Positions 47,371-59,354 of a stretch of 64,000 bases of DNA are shown here, piece after piece. The position numbers and the translations under genes are program-made. The stretch is from Manis javanica (Eukaryota; Chordata; Mammalia; Pholidota; Manidae). The notes below the pieces were generated by a model that was not told the DNA's origin, did no database searches, and saw only the letters and a list, made by a program, of their open reading frames with translations. The DNA lies in the NCBI RefSeq assembly GCF_040802235.1, contig NC_133156.1, positions 28,105,343 to 28,169,342 of the forward strand, read 5' to 3'. Positions within the stretch are counted from its first letter, which is position 1. The number at the start of each line of letters is the position of its first letter.

Positions 47371-48163
47371 ACTTCTGGACTCCATTTAAGTTCCCAAGGA
47401 ATTCACTGCAGCCCTTTTCTCACTTTTATGTTAAGATCAGGGCTAACACCCAGTGTTTTGAAATGACAAATTACTAAGAAAACACTCCTGCAGGGAATGA
47501 CTATTCTTGTCAAAATGTAGCCACTAGCATTAGAATAGTCTAATGAACTCATCTAACACTCTGATCAGTCTTTAAAGACCACCAGTTACTTCCCTGCAAA
47601 TTTACAAAGGAACTTTGGCTTCAATGTCTCTTCCTGTTTAAAAGCTAAGTCAGACTATCCAAACTTTGTTTTTCTTTGGTCCTATTTTCAAAATAAAATG
47701 TATTTATAAAGTAAACACCTGTTTTCAGATGCTATAGTCACTAGGTATAGTGCTCTGGAGGTCAAGTCAGGCTTTTGCACCAACCAGGCCACCACATGCT
47801 TTCTTTCTTTCTGCTTTGGCGAGTCTGTGCCCCTCTGTTTCTAGAAACAGAACCCAGCTCTGACCTTGCTCTCAAACTAAGGTGTGGCTCCTATCCTCAT
47901 CTCCCTACTGTTGAATGGGGCTAACCAGGGATTGGATCCTATTCTGATGAGTCTCTCTCTTTTCTCCCTCATTTACCAGAGACAGTCTTCAATGGTCTAT
48001 TCCCTCACTTGAATGTTATCCTTAGTCTCCCTGTGTATTGGTACACTCCACCCCTCTGGATATAAGAGTTTTAACCACAAGAGTGTACACATTAGACTTC
48101 AATTAAATGACCATTTGAAGATATTCAGAATTTTGTACATTTGTCAATAAGCAATAAGAAAAT

Positions 48164-49706
48164 GGTTTACTACTTCAAGCTCTACTAAGCCACAGTAATC
48201 AACACGATTTGGTACTGGCACAAGAACAGAACAATAGACCAATGGAACAGACTAGAGAGCCCTGATATAAACCCAACCATATACGGTCAATTAATGTATG
48301 ATAAAGGAGCCATGGATGTACAATGGGGAAATGACAGCCTCTTCAACAACTGGTGTCAGCAAAACTGGACAGCTACATGTAAGAGAATGAAACTGGATTA
48401 TTGTTTAACCCCATACACAAAAGTAAACTCGAAATGGATCAAAGACCTGAATGTAAGTCATGAAACCATAAACTCTTAGAAAACAACTTAGATAAAAATC
48501 TCCTGAATATAAACATGAGCAAGTTTGTCCTGGACGCACCTCCTCAAGCAAGGGAAACAAAAGCAAAATTGAACACATGGGACTACATCAAGCTAAAAAG
48601 CTTCTGTACGGCAAAGGACACCATCAACAGAACAAAAAGGCATCCTACAGTATGGGAGAATATATTTGTAAATGACACACCTGAAAAGGGGTTAACATCC
48701 AAACTATATAAAGAACTCACACGCCTCAATACCCATAAAGCAAATAACCTGATTAAAAATTGGGCAGAGTATATGAAGAGACAATTCTTCAAAGAAGAAA
48801 TTCAGATGGCCACCAGGCACATGAAAAGATGCTCCATATCACTAATTGTCAGGGAAATGCAAATAAAAACCACAATGAGATATCACCTCATACCAGTTAG
48901 GATGGCTAACATCCAAAAGACTAAGAACAACAAATGCTGGCGAGGATGTGGAGAAAGGGGAACCCTCCTACACTGCTGGTGGCAATGTAAGCTAGTTCAA
49001 CCATTGTGGAAAGCAATATGGAGGTTCCTCAACAAACTAAAAATTGAAATACCATTTGATCTGGGAATTCCACTCCTAGGAATTTATCCAAAGAATACAA
49101 GTTCTCAGACTCAAAACACATATTCACTCCTATGTTTATCTCAGCACTATTTGCAAAAGCCAAGATATGGAAGCAACCTAAGTGTCCATCAGTAGATGAA
49201 TGGATACAAAGATGTGGTATATATGCACAATGGAATACTATTCAGCCATAAGAAAGAAACAAATCCTACCATTTGCAACAACATGGATGGAGCTAGAGGG
49301 TATTATGCTCAGTGAAATAAGCCAGGTGGAGAAAGACAAGTGCCAAATGATTTCCCTCATTTGTGGAGTATAACAGCAAAGCAAAACTGAAGGAACAAAA
49401 CAGCAGCAGACTCACAGACTCCAAGAAGGAACTGGAGGTTACCAAAGGGATTAGGTGTGGGAGGGAGAAGGCGATTGAAGGGTATTATGTTTAGTACACA
49501 TGGTGTAGGGGGGGTCACAGGGAAGACAGTGTTACACAGAGAAGGCAAACAGTGAATCTGTGACACCTTGCTGCACTGATGGACAGTGACTGCATTGGGG
49601 TATTGGTGGGGACTTGATAATATGGGTAAATGTAGTAACCACATTGTTTTTTCACGTGAAACCTTCATGTATCAATAATACCTTACTAAAAGATTTTTTT
49701 AAAAAG
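48164..49706 (+). mobile_element. L1-D, 5'-truncated plus-strand LINE-1
   Basis: The 3' 1.5 kb of an L1. ORF2 C-terminal frames are at 48294-48479 and 48515-49195 ([11 protein letters not shown], then the [16 protein letters not shown] region), followed by 3'UTR and a short A-rich tail. A possible 8-bp target duplication (aagaaaat) is at 48156-48163 and 49707-49714. Antisense to SLC26A2. Confidence 0.88.
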
Positions 49707-49714
49707 AAGAAAAT

Positions 49715-51779
49715 ACTTCATTTAGACTCTATAAAGTTTTGAGCAAGCAAGATATTTCTGTTATCAATCATGTAAAATATTACCTACTGAACTAAAATCC
49801 AAGTCCTTGAGCAAGAAAGCAAATGAAAAATTTGGTTTTGTTAGGACTTGGTTTCATCCTTTAAGTACCAGTAATCAAAAAGTTTAACAACATATTAGTA
49901 TAGGCAGACTTCAACTTCAGAGAGAAGATGAGATAAAAATTGCAGTGAAATCTTAAATGTTTTTACAAATGGCTACCAAAGCAGAATCTCATTTGTTTGG
50001 GTGAGGGAGAAACAAACCAGAATACAATTCAAGAATTTACTAATTGCATAAAGCTCTAGAATTGTTTATAGCCATGTATGGACAGAAATGTCAGATAAAA
50101 GTCCAAATCCTGTTACTCTATTCTTCTAAACGATTTTCCAAATTCCTTGGGCTTTTTTTCCCTTGTGCTAGTGTTTGCTAATAGTCACCTTGAACACATA
50201 CTCATTACTCTTGTCACATGGCATTAGACATTTTTAATGGTCTGGATTCACACCTGGCTTGGGGGAGGCACAAGAGGGATTAAAGACAAATGACCAACAA
50301 GACACTGTTACTATTCATAAGACTGGATGATGACAGCAAAAATTGGCTAAAAACAAAGAATAAAACCCACACATACAAACGTTTCTGGAATTCTGGACTT
50401 AAGTTCTAAAGGGATGTCAAAGTTTAGGATGCTCTTTAATCATGATGTCAATCATCTCAAAGAAAGAAATTCAGCTTTTCTGAGAAACTGCTTTGTTTTA
50501 AGAATGGAAAGCCATTTTCCATGTAAACAGATGAACAGAGCTCTACCAGCAGAAAAGCAGCACTTGCAGTTTATGGAGCCAACAAGAAGGCGAAGTATTT
50601 TTAAAATCACTTTTCTCCAATAGATACCTTATACAGGGTTTGCCTCTCATAAATACTGGAACTGTTTAGAATGTAAGAGAAGGTTAAAAAATTATTTTGC
50701 ACTTTTGCAATTACTATTGTTTTAAATGGTGTGGCTAAATGTTTCAACATCACATAAATTAGTCTCCTAGTCCTAGTTTTTGAAAACCTGTCCCCCCTAC
50801 CCCTCACCTATCAAGGTCCAGATACAGAACCATAAGCTTTCAATGTTGCAAATTCTTGCTTTCCAAAGGAATTATTCCATAGCCACAACATATGGCCAGC
50901 TATCATAAATAATACACCCACAGAACTTGGGATGTATGAATGTGATCCTTCTAAATCCTCTTGCATAATAGTTTTTGGTGGCCCAAATACTTAAAAGCTG
51001 TCACTGTCATCAATATTTACTGTACAACAGTAGGGTACATGGCAGTAAGCATTAGCTTAGTTTTCACTAAAATAGCTACAAATTCACTGATGTTCTGTTA
51101 GAAGCACTCTCACTTCTGTGCATTCTTTTCCATTGATTACAATATATTTTTCTTACAGAGTAAAAATGAACAGTAGCTTCTGTTTGAGAAAGATCATCAT
51201 CCCCCAGTTGACCCTTGCACTAAAATGCTATGGGAAAGAAAAAGTTCACTGCTAAGTAAACAAATTCTTAAGGGAAATTGTCGACCATTCCTTTTTTTTG
51301 CAATCCATCCTTAACCGTTTGTGTCAAGCTCATTTAAAATACTGTAAATAATCTGAGTCAGCATTCTGCCTTTTATCTGGCATCTTTGTCACGGGTAATC
51401 AGACACAGCAGTTAGGACCGATTCCCTAGGAAACACTAAGTAACTAAAAGCTAAACCAGAGCTTTAATGGTAGGGAAATACTCAGAAACAGACAACAGAA
51501 AAGACAGGGAGGCTTCCCATTATTTTTGCTATGAAAAGCACTTTGCTTAACCAGTTACCCTAAACAAAGAGCGTGAATAAAAACATCAAATGGATTAGAG
51601 TGTTCTATATGTGTGGCTGACTGACTAGTAGGCTTCCACAGATCTGCCTGGCCATGATACTCCTGATACGGTTGTGCCCATGGTCCCTTGTCTTCAGGAG
51701 AGGAAGAGCCCTTTCCTATTAAAAGCCAAAGATCCTATTGCCATCTAGGGAGCCAAGACTGGGATAGAGAAGTACAAAT
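49715..51779. other. Unique sequence downstream of SLC26A2, probable 3'UTR or flank
   Basis: About 2 kb of AT-rich, non-repetitive DNA without a convincing reading frame. It lies 1.6-3.6 kb past the SLC26A2 stop on the gene's sense side. I infer 3'UTR because the human transcript has a 3'UTR of several kb (from memory), but no end-forming site could be fixed. Confidence 0.45.
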
Positions 51780-51793
51780 AAGAATAAACTTGT
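51780..51793. repeat. Target-site duplication, left side of L1-E
   Basis: aagaataaacttgt, identical to 52881-52894. Confidence 0.95.
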
Positions 51794-52880
51794 CTATGAA
51801 AAGCTTCTGTACAGCAAAGGACACCATCAATAGAACAAAAAGGTACCCTACAGTATGGGAGAATATATTTGTAAATGACAGATCCGATAAAGGCTTGACA
51901 TCCAAAATATATAAAGAGATCATGCACTTCAACAAACAAAAAGCAAATAATCCAATTAAAAAATGGGCAGAGGAGCTGAACAGACAGTTCTCCAAAGAAG
52001 AAATTCAGATGGCCAACAGACACATGAAAAGATGCTCCACATCACTAGTTATCGTAAGGACGGCTACCATCCAAAAGACGAATGACAACAAATGTTGGCA
52101 AGGTTGTGGAAAAAGGGGAACCCTCCTACACTGCTGGTGGGAATGTAAATTAGTTCAACCATTGTGGAAAGCAATATGGAGGTTCCTCAAAATGCTCAAA
52201 ATAGACTTACCATTTGACCCAGGAATTCCACTTCTAGGAATTTACCCTAAGGATGCAGCACTCCAGTTTGAAAAAGACAGATGCACCCCTATGTTTATCG
52301 CAGCACTATTTACAATAGCCAAGAAATGGAAGCAACCTAAGTGTCCATCAGTAGATGAATGGATAAAGAAGATGTGGTACATATACACAATGGAATATTA
52401 TTCAGCCATAAGAAGAAAACAAATTCTACCATTTGCAACAACATGGAGCTAGAGGGTATTATGCTCGGTGAAATAAGCCAAGCAGAGAAAGACAAATACC
52501 AAATGATTTCACTCATCTGTGGAGTATAAGAACAAAAGAAAAACTGAAGGAACAAAACAGCAGCAGACTCACAGACTCCAAGAATGGACTAACAGTTACC
52601 AAAGGGAAAGAGACTGGGGAGAATGGGAGGGTAGGGAGGGATAAGGGTGGGGAAGAAGAAAGGGGGTATTATGATTAGCATGTATAATGTGGGGGGTGGG
52701 GGAAAGGGGAGGGCTGTGCAACACAGAGAAGACAAGTAGTGATTCTACAACATCTTACTATGCTGATGGACAATGACTGTAATGGGGTTTGTGGGGGGGA
52801 CTTGGGGTAGGGGAGAGCCTAGTAAACATAATGTTCTTCATGTAATTGTAGATTAATGATAAGAAAAAAATTTAAAAAAA
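51794..52880 (+). mobile_element. L1-E, young 5'-truncated LINE-1
   Basis: A 1.09-kb L1 3' fragment in plus orientation. An open ORF2 C-terminal frame (to 52452) covers the Cys/His-rich region and the [19 protein letters not shown] segment, then come the 3'UTR and an A-rich tail. Perfect 14-bp target duplications at 51780-51793 and 52881-52894 show a recent, endonuclease-dependent insertion. It sits ~450 bp beyond the SLC26A2 stop codon, antisense to the gene. Confidence 0.95.
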
Positions 52881-52894
52881 AAGAATAAACTTGT
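52881..52894. repeat. Target-site duplication, right side of L1-E
   Basis: Perfect 14-bp copy of 51780-51793. Confidence 0.95.
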
Positions 52895-53340
52895 TTAGTC
52901 ATTACTGTGTGCTCCAGAAGCCTCTGGGCCTGCAGGTACAAAAGCAAGCACAACATCCTTTCCCTGCCACCTTTCTACTCCTCTCCAAAGAGCCATGTCA
53001 AGCAGGCTCCAGCACTTCTTATATAAATGCCAGCTTTACCCCTTTACTTCCTGGAGAAGAGTCTAAATGCTTATCTTCTAAAACAACATGGTAGTTAAGT
53101 CCTGGGGATACTTTATAGTTCAATTCAATAGATGTTTAATTTCAAGAATACCTCATATTTCCAAGAAAGCTTAAAACCACAGTATTTTCTTTTTGATTTT
53201 ACCTATGAGCTCTGCAGCACCTTTCTATCTATAAAAGCCAGCAGCTTCCAAAGAAGAATACTGCCTAGCCAGTAGGTTAGCATTTGAAGCGTACATTTCC
53301 ATTGTGGAACCTACTGGTTAGCTATCTTTCTTCCTTCTAT
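52895..53340 (-). other. SLC26A2: SLC26A2 proximal 3'UTR
   Basis: Sequence immediately after the SLC26A2 stop codon on the minus strand. No splice or convincing polyadenylation site is evident before the L1-E insertion, so the transcript probably continues through it. Inferred from position. Confidence 0.65.
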
Positions 53341-54858
53341 CTATTCAGTGGAAAGACTCAGACTGTTGGGAGTACATATTCCTTTATGATTTTGCAATTC
53401 TTCTGCAAAAGCCACTGCTTCATATACACTATAAAAGAGAAGGTTGTCATCTTCCTTTTTGCAGTACTCTCCCCAGGCCAGAGAATCCCTCACAGAGGGA
53501 TTACATTGAGCCAGCAGAACCCGGATGCCAATGGCTTCATAATCCCTGCGAACTTCTTTCAGTGTATGGATCCCTGCTGTATCTAAAAACTGTATTGCAC
53601 TGCAGTCAATCACTATGGTATGGAGCTCCAAGGGGTCATGAGAAAGTTGCACTGAAACTTCATCCTGGACCCCACTGAAAGTCACTGTTTCCTTTTTGAT
53701 CTTCTTTGCTGCCTTTTTCCAAGCTGCTTTTACTAAGATTGGGTTGACAGTCTTTTTATATAAAGCAGATTTAAAATATTCCTTGTTTATGTAGTAAAGA
53801 GGGGCTACAAAGCGGAAAATTTTGATGTCTGGCTTATCCTGAAGGTTCTTGTAAGCAGACATGGATTCAAAGAGTTCAGACTCTTCCACCGAGCCAAGCA
53901 ATGAAATCTTTGGCTTTTGAGTGCGGAGGATGACACAAAACATAGAAAAACAAACCCCAATGAGCAGGCCTATTTCAGTACTTATCAATGCAGAGGACAG
54001 CATAGTAATAAACCAGATAACTGTATCCACCCTGCTAACCCTCCACATCTTGGGAAGATCCCTAAATTTACATAGGGCTCCCCGGAGATTGACAATAGTG
54101 ATCACACCAAGGACACTTTTCTGAAGGGAATAGAATAAAGGAGCTATTACCAGGAGGACCAACAGAAGCACCAGCGCTGTCACCACACTGGAAAGCTGAG
54201 TTTGGCAGCCTGTTGATTCTTTAACCAGTGTCTTTGCAAGAGCTGCACTAGTAGTGAAACAGTGGAAGAAGGAAGGGATGATATTGCATAAGCCAATGGC
54301 ATACATTTCCTGATTTGCTTTGACTGTATAGCCATGTTTCTTGGCAAACATCTCAGAAAGTGATACAGTGATTGCAAAGCCAATGATAGAGATAGCTATG
54401 GCATCTATAGCCACACTAGGAATCAAGTTCCAGTCCGGTGCTTTGGGTGGCATAAATCCAGTGGGAATATGCCCAGCAATACTGATATTGTATTTCTCAT
54501 TGAGTTTTCCAAAATGAGAGGCTAATGTGGCTGCCACAATGACAATGAGTTCAGTAGGAATTGGTGCCTTAAGCTTGGACTTGAAGTGCTCATTGAGTTC
54601 CTTGGTTGGCAAAAGAACCAGAAGGCACAAAAAGCTGGTGCAGAGATCACAGAGATTGGTCTTATGGATGTTTCTGAAGATGTTTATCCAAGTAGTGATC
54701 AGTGAGCCCACGCCGTTGCTCCGAGGAAGGTTGAGCCCAAGGAGGTACTTGGCCTGAGATGTAAGAATAGTGAAGGAGGCACCAGTGACAAATCCGCTCA
54801 GCAAGGCATCTGAGAGGTAGATAGAAACAAAGCCCACTTGAAAGAAGCCCATCGCTAC
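53341..54858 (-). CDS. SLC26A2: SLC26A2 terminal coding exon (sulfate transporter, DTDST)
   Basis: SLC26A2 is a plasma-membrane sulfate/anion exchanger that supplies sulfate for proteoglycan sulfation in cartilage. This exon encodes residues 235-739, from [10 protein letters not shown] to the stop at 53341-53343. It follows a cttcttccag acceptor (AG at 54860-54859). It holds most membrane segments, GLNLPR at about 275-280 (the region of a common human chondrodysplasia change, where the reference arginine is kept here), and the cytoplasmic STAS domain at about 565-720 with [14 protein letters not shown] (D660-G663). The two exons add to 739 codons, the human length as I remember it. There is no stop or frameshift, so the gene looks functional. 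The exon joins the upstream exon in phase 0. Confidence 0.97.
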   Translation of the reverse strand, partial: VAMGFFQVGFVSIYLSDALLSGFVTGASFTILTSQAKYLLGLNLPRSNGVGSLITTWINIFRNIHKTNLCDLCTSFLCLLVLLPTKELNEHFKSKLKAPIPTELIVIVAATLASHFGKLNEKYNISIAGHIPTGFMPPKAPDWNLIPSVAIDAIAISIIGFAITVSLSEMFAKKHGYTVKANQEMYAIGLCNIIPSFFHCFTTSAALAKTLVKESTGCQTQLSSVVTALVLLLVLLVIAPLFYSLQKSVLGVITIVNLRGALCKFRDLPKMWRVSRVDTVIWFITMLSSALISTEIGLLIGVCFSMFCVILRTQKPKISLLGSVEESELFESMSAYKNLQDKPDIKIFRFVAPLYYINKEYFKSALYKKTVNPILVKAAWKKAAKKIKKETVTFSGVQDEVSVQLSHDPLELHTIVIDCSAIQFLDTAGIHTLKEVRRDYEAIGIRVLLAQCNPSVRDSLAWGEYCKKEDDNLLFYSVYEAVAFAEELQNHKGICTPNSLSLSTE

Positions 54859-56266
54859 CTGGAAGAAGAGATATACAAATGTTAAATATAAATGGAAAGG
54901 AGCTTCTGAATCCTGTATTACCTTGGCATTTCTTTGCATGGTGACATACCAGTAGAGCATCACAGGTTAGAGCTTGAAAAAATGCAGTCATATGTCAATC
55001 CACTTATTTTACAGCAAGGGGGCTCATTTTACTGACAGAGGACTAAGCAACTTGCCCAAGGTCACACTGTTACTCATTAGCTCAAAAGAGACGAGAATTT
55101 ATTTCTACCTTCTTATACTATGTTTCTTAAACTTGGAATAAGATTCCAACCTTTTTGAAAAAGAAAAAAATCCTCAAAGACCCACAAGAAATCATAGAAA
55201 CTCAGACTGGAAAAGTTCTTCTAATTAAAAAACATATTTTCTTTAAATTACAAATAATTACTGTAAAAATGAATTTTTAACTGATAAAACAAAAAATTAG
55301 ATTCACATAAAAACAGAATCATACTTTTAAAATTATTATAGATCTCTTTGACTTGATAGGGAGAAACTATTCTCATCCAGTGTCTCCTGTGACTATGTCA
55401 TACTGCTTCCCATACCAATTCTACATCCTCACAGATATAACTTTTTTCTTTTTCCCTCTTCCCAATAGTTCCTCAGAATTCTATCAAACCCTCCTTTATT
55501 CTTAGCAAAGCATACCAACAAAAAAGCAAACTGGACTCTGAGGAGCACAACTTCTGCACACCATCCCATCCTCCCCCCGACCCTCATGCAAGGGCCAAAT
55601 AAAGTGAGTTACTCTTCCCCTTCCCTTACTGGTTCCAAACGCTTGGAACAGAAGAGGTTTAATGCTGGCACTGACTCTGGATGCCAAAAGGCAGGGGCAT
55701 GAGGATAATGGCAGACTGGTGGATTCTATGGGAAACCCAAGAAGACTAATTTCTAATCCTTTGTCATGGCTGATATGAAATAGTGGTCCTTAACTTGTTC
55801 CCTCCCCAACAGTCCAAGAAAATGACCAGCGCAACAATTCTGAAGGACGGGGTGGAGGTCATCCATAGGGTGGAAGCCTCCCGTACTCTTCTCTTCCAGG
55901 GCTCGTTCATGGACACTGACTCTGCCAACAACCAACCACACCAAGCAAACCCAATGTTTCTCGACATACAGAATTAAGGAGTTTGTACTGGGTGGCCTAA
56001 AGTCCCTTTTTGGTCTAAATTTTTACAACCAAATAACTAAAATCTGGCTGACTGAAATTCATTGGTTAAGAAGTGGCCTAGGTAGAAAAGCAGCAGCCAT
56101 ATCTTACCTGGGGAATCAAGCAGGGATTTGAATTCCGGCTCCATCCCTCACATATCCTAAGCATTCAGTCAATGATGGCTTTAATTATTATGACCTCTAA
56201 GATGCGTTAGAGACCTGAGATTTCATGGTTTGCCTGAAACAATCCCTTTGTTCCACTGTTTCTTAC
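54859..56266 (-). other. SLC26A2: SLC26A2 intron between the coding exons
   Basis: A 1408-bp intron with gtaaga donor (56266 downward) and cttcttccag acceptor. A degraded reverse-complement MIR (about 54990-55090, 'acttgcccaaggtcacactg') lies near its 3' end; the rest looks unique. Frames inside it, for example at 55753-55967, have no support as genes. Confidence 0.9.
54990..55090 (-). repeat. MIR SINE fragment
   Basis: 'tttactgacagaggactaag' followed by 'acttgcccaaggtcacactg' is the reverse-complement MIR core. Confidence 0.65.
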
Positions 56267-56968
56267 CTGATAAACTCCAGCGATAAAGGTTATAGTGCTG
56301 CCAACTGTAATTGCATAGCAACTTCTGTCACATATCCTATATGGTGTCTGGTCTAATGTGCTCCCATGTGAAGTCATCCCTAAAGAAGAAGCAATGTGAG
56401 CCGTGTCATAGCCAGCTTTGTGCAGTTCTCGTTCAACTACCTCACCAATCATAAGGCACAGAATCCCAAAGATGCCCACAGAGATGTGATGGGAGGTACC
56501 CAATAGAAAATAAATGATGCTGGCAAAAAAAGATGTGTACAGACCATAAATAGGTTCTTGGCCAGCCAAGAGGGAATAAGCAATGGACTGGGGCACCAAT
56601 AAGATGCCCACGATCAAGCCAGACATCAAATCTCCTAAAATGTTTTTTTTCAGGTCATATTTTGGGAGCCAATGTAAAACAGGAAGGAAACCAAAAATCG
56701 TATTTTTGGCTTTGGATGGGTTGCACTGGCAACTCTTCCGTAGTTTTTTTATGACAAATTGCTTGAAGTTAATATTTGATTTCTCTTGAGGCTCCATATG
56801 GATCCTAGGATAAGGTCTGCATTGATCATTGGCCTCAAATTGCTTGAAGTCAGTACTTGATTCCCTTTCAAGCCCCAGATGGGTCCTAGACGGAGGACTG
56901 CACTGGACACTTCCTTCACCAGGGTCTCTAGGTGGAAGGACACGTCGCCCTTTGCTTTCCAAAGACAT
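56267..56968 (-). CDS. SLC26A2: SLC26A2 first coding exon
   Basis: ATG at 56968 and a gtaaga donor at 56266 give 234 codons in phase 0 (residues 1-234). The first ~105 residues are cytosolic and contain an imperfect 27-residue internal repeat (ESSTDFKQF and [10 protein letters not shown]). [10 protein letters not shown] leads into the first membrane segments and the SLC26 family signature ([19 protein letters not shown], about 126-144). The loop at about 185-218 carries HGS and DQT where the human protein has two N-glycosylation sequons (N199, N205), so both are missing. The exon starts after a tandem acceptor (tctctagggtag). Using the second AG leaves 25 nt of 5'UTR, matching human c.-25 numbering. 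The non-coding exon 1 was not found in the window. Confidence 0.97.
56761..56911 (-). repeat. SLC26A2: 81-bp-period imperfect repeat in SLC26A2 coding sequence
   Basis: gcttgaagt starts at 56761 and again at 56842. 'ggtctgcattg' (56814) and 'ggactgcactg' (56895) keep the same 81-bp period. This is an in-frame 27-codon duplication in the cytosolic N-terminus, and it is also discernible in human. Confidence 0.8.
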
Positions 56969-59354
56969 TTCTGGAGAAAGATGCTTCAGCCTCCTACCCT
57001 AGAGAAAATACCAGGGTTAGTTAGTTAAGTAATTCTTAGTGCTCACACATTTTAATCGTCCTACTTGTCATTCATGAGAGTTAAAAGAGGAGTTTAGTTT
57101 CAGGATAAGTATCTTATATTCACTTTCCTTAGTTGAGCCTCATTTGTCTTGATTAGGAAAAAAGAAACAGGACTATAAACAGCCAAGTCAAAGCAAATTA
57201 ATTCACTGGGTACAGGATTTCCCAAAAAGTATAAACCATCAAGGATTCTTCTCCATGTCTGCCTGGCTCCCCCTGCAGTTTTACCTCCAGAAAAGGCCTT
57301 TCTCCTCATTTCTATATACTATCAACTGTCTTCCTTCCAGGTTGTTCACTCAAAGGTATACTGCAAAACAGAAACTAGTCTCAAACCATCATCCCTACCT
57401 GTAAGCCCCCAAAACAAGGAAGATGGTCCTTTGATGAGAGAGGGCTTTTTAAATAACTACAAATTGTTGGAAAAAACACAGAAGAAAGTGTGAGTGATGG
57501 AGGAAAGACAAATGTATTGGGAAATAAAAAGGAGCTAGGACAGAGTGCATTTGGGTGTTTGAACAGCATACCCTTGCTTAGTAGGAAAGAAAAGTAGGAA
57601 GCTGATTAAGAGAGTGTTGAAGCAAACAAATGTCAGGATTGTGGGATGGGCATGATGGGGATAAATTCTGGAAGGTTTTGGTCTATTCTACTTTGTTCCA
57701 GGATTGAGTCATAGCTGCCCTGTGGGCAGGGCCTGTATTCAAGCAAAGCAAGATTTGCTTTATTGTTCTAAATACACACTCTGAAACATAAGCTGGATGG
57801 TGGACTAATGTTGCCAACATGTCCACTTGAAGGGGACCCAGGTGATCCTGCATCACTGGGGACTAAACTACAGAATTAATAATATAAGATCTACCACTAA
57901 GAATTACAGGAAAACAAGGTAAAAATAACCAGAAACAGAGAAGGAACAATAAAAAAACAAGGTCTTGTAATAATAAAAGAGGAAGAAAGAGAAATAGGCT
58001 CTCAAAGGCATAGAATATAAACTGTTTACCAAATACTTCAGAATTCAGTGTCTTTATGTTAGATATTTGCGTAGCTTAGACTGACCACCCACCTCTTTGC
58101 CTATAAAGATCCTAATCTTTTTTAAAACCCAGTTAATACGCTATTCCTTCTATAGAGCACTGGCCAATCTCCCCCAGCCCATATGAATCACTATACCTTC
58201 TAAGTCCCATAGAATTTTGCACCTCCATTACAGGACTAACCACACTCTTGTGTTAGTTAAGTAAGGGTCTCTCCAGCTTGTGGAGGAAAGGACATCTTGC
58301 AAGTCACTGTAATCATCAACAAATACATAGTAACTCTAATTGAGATATTAGGCTTATAAAATAATGACTGAAAGAATAATGAATAAGCAAGTTTAAGACT
58401 GTGGCCAAACAGAGATAAAATGTATTGGATGGGAGACTCAGAAAGTTCCCTGTTTTGGAATTGACAGGCCCTTGTGAGGTTCTAAAAACTTAACATTACC
58501 AAGTATGGGATTAATACATAAATCAAGTAATATAGAAATCAAATGTACAAATAATATGACTTGATTGTTTTTCCTACAAGTCTTGATGCGTGATTAAAAA
58601 CAGAATGATTAGAGCCAAAACAGTTCCTACAACTCTGTGACCGCCCTCACATGGTTTCAGTATCCTTGAGGAGCATCACACCCTAAGGCTAGATTCAAGG
58701 TCAGATAATGATTGTGTGCTGATCCTGTGTTGAACCCCCTACACAGAATTCTTTTGATATTTAAATTCATTTGCTCAATAAATATGAGGAGTGCCTTTTC
58801 AGCATTACTCTTGTGCTGTGACACCTTGAGTTCCCTGGTGGCCTTTCCGATCTTCAGCGTTCCCGTCACGTTCCCTCCAAATCTGCGGGTCAGAGGCGGG
58901 GGGAGCTGACACCAAGATACCATAATCCAGAACCTATGACCCACTCAAGAACACAAGATTTATCAAAGTAACCCACAATTTTGTTTAGGATGAAGGGTCT
59001 ACAGCTGGCCATCTCACTGAATAAGAATAAAATAATAGTTACTTAGATAGTCTTGTTAAATGGGTAAGGAAGAAAAGTATATTTAGATGACCACTTACCC
59101 TGAGCAAGTCAATCAGATTGGTGAATATACACAGCAGCTCTTCATTCCACTGTGCAACCAGTTTATAACTCTTTTTTACTTCATACTTTCCAGCCAAGCT
59201 AGTTTGAGTGCACTTCGTATGTTCTTCTGTTTTGAGACAGCTCTTGGTAATTTCTGGACCAAAAGGCCCCAAGCCTAAAATAGGCAAAAGAGGCATAAGG
59301 AAAAACTAACAAAATCTAAACCTTTCTCTACATGGCTGCTATCTGGGAAGGAAA
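56969..59354 (-). other. SLC26A2: SLC26A2 exon 2 5'UTR start and probable intron 1
   Basis: The short 5'UTR segment (to 56993 or 56998) is followed on the gene's upstream side by what should be intron 1. The DNA looks unique, with no exon, CpG island or repeat that I can identify confidently. Human intron 1 is long (about 17 kb, from memory), so exon 1 probably lies beyond 64 kb. Confidence 0.6.

Larger units (their letters stand above)
42827..48163. other. Mostly unique intergenic DNA, possibly distal SLC26A2 3'UTR
   Basis: No convincing gene. It contains degraded MIR-like pieces (about 43.6-43.7 and 43.9-44.17 kb), a CA microsatellite and an LTR-like stretch (listed separately). The 204-codon frame at 43112-43726 has no recognisable domain. 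Since SLC26A2 has a long 3'UTR in human (from memory), part of the right-hand portion may be transcribed. Confidence 0.5.
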
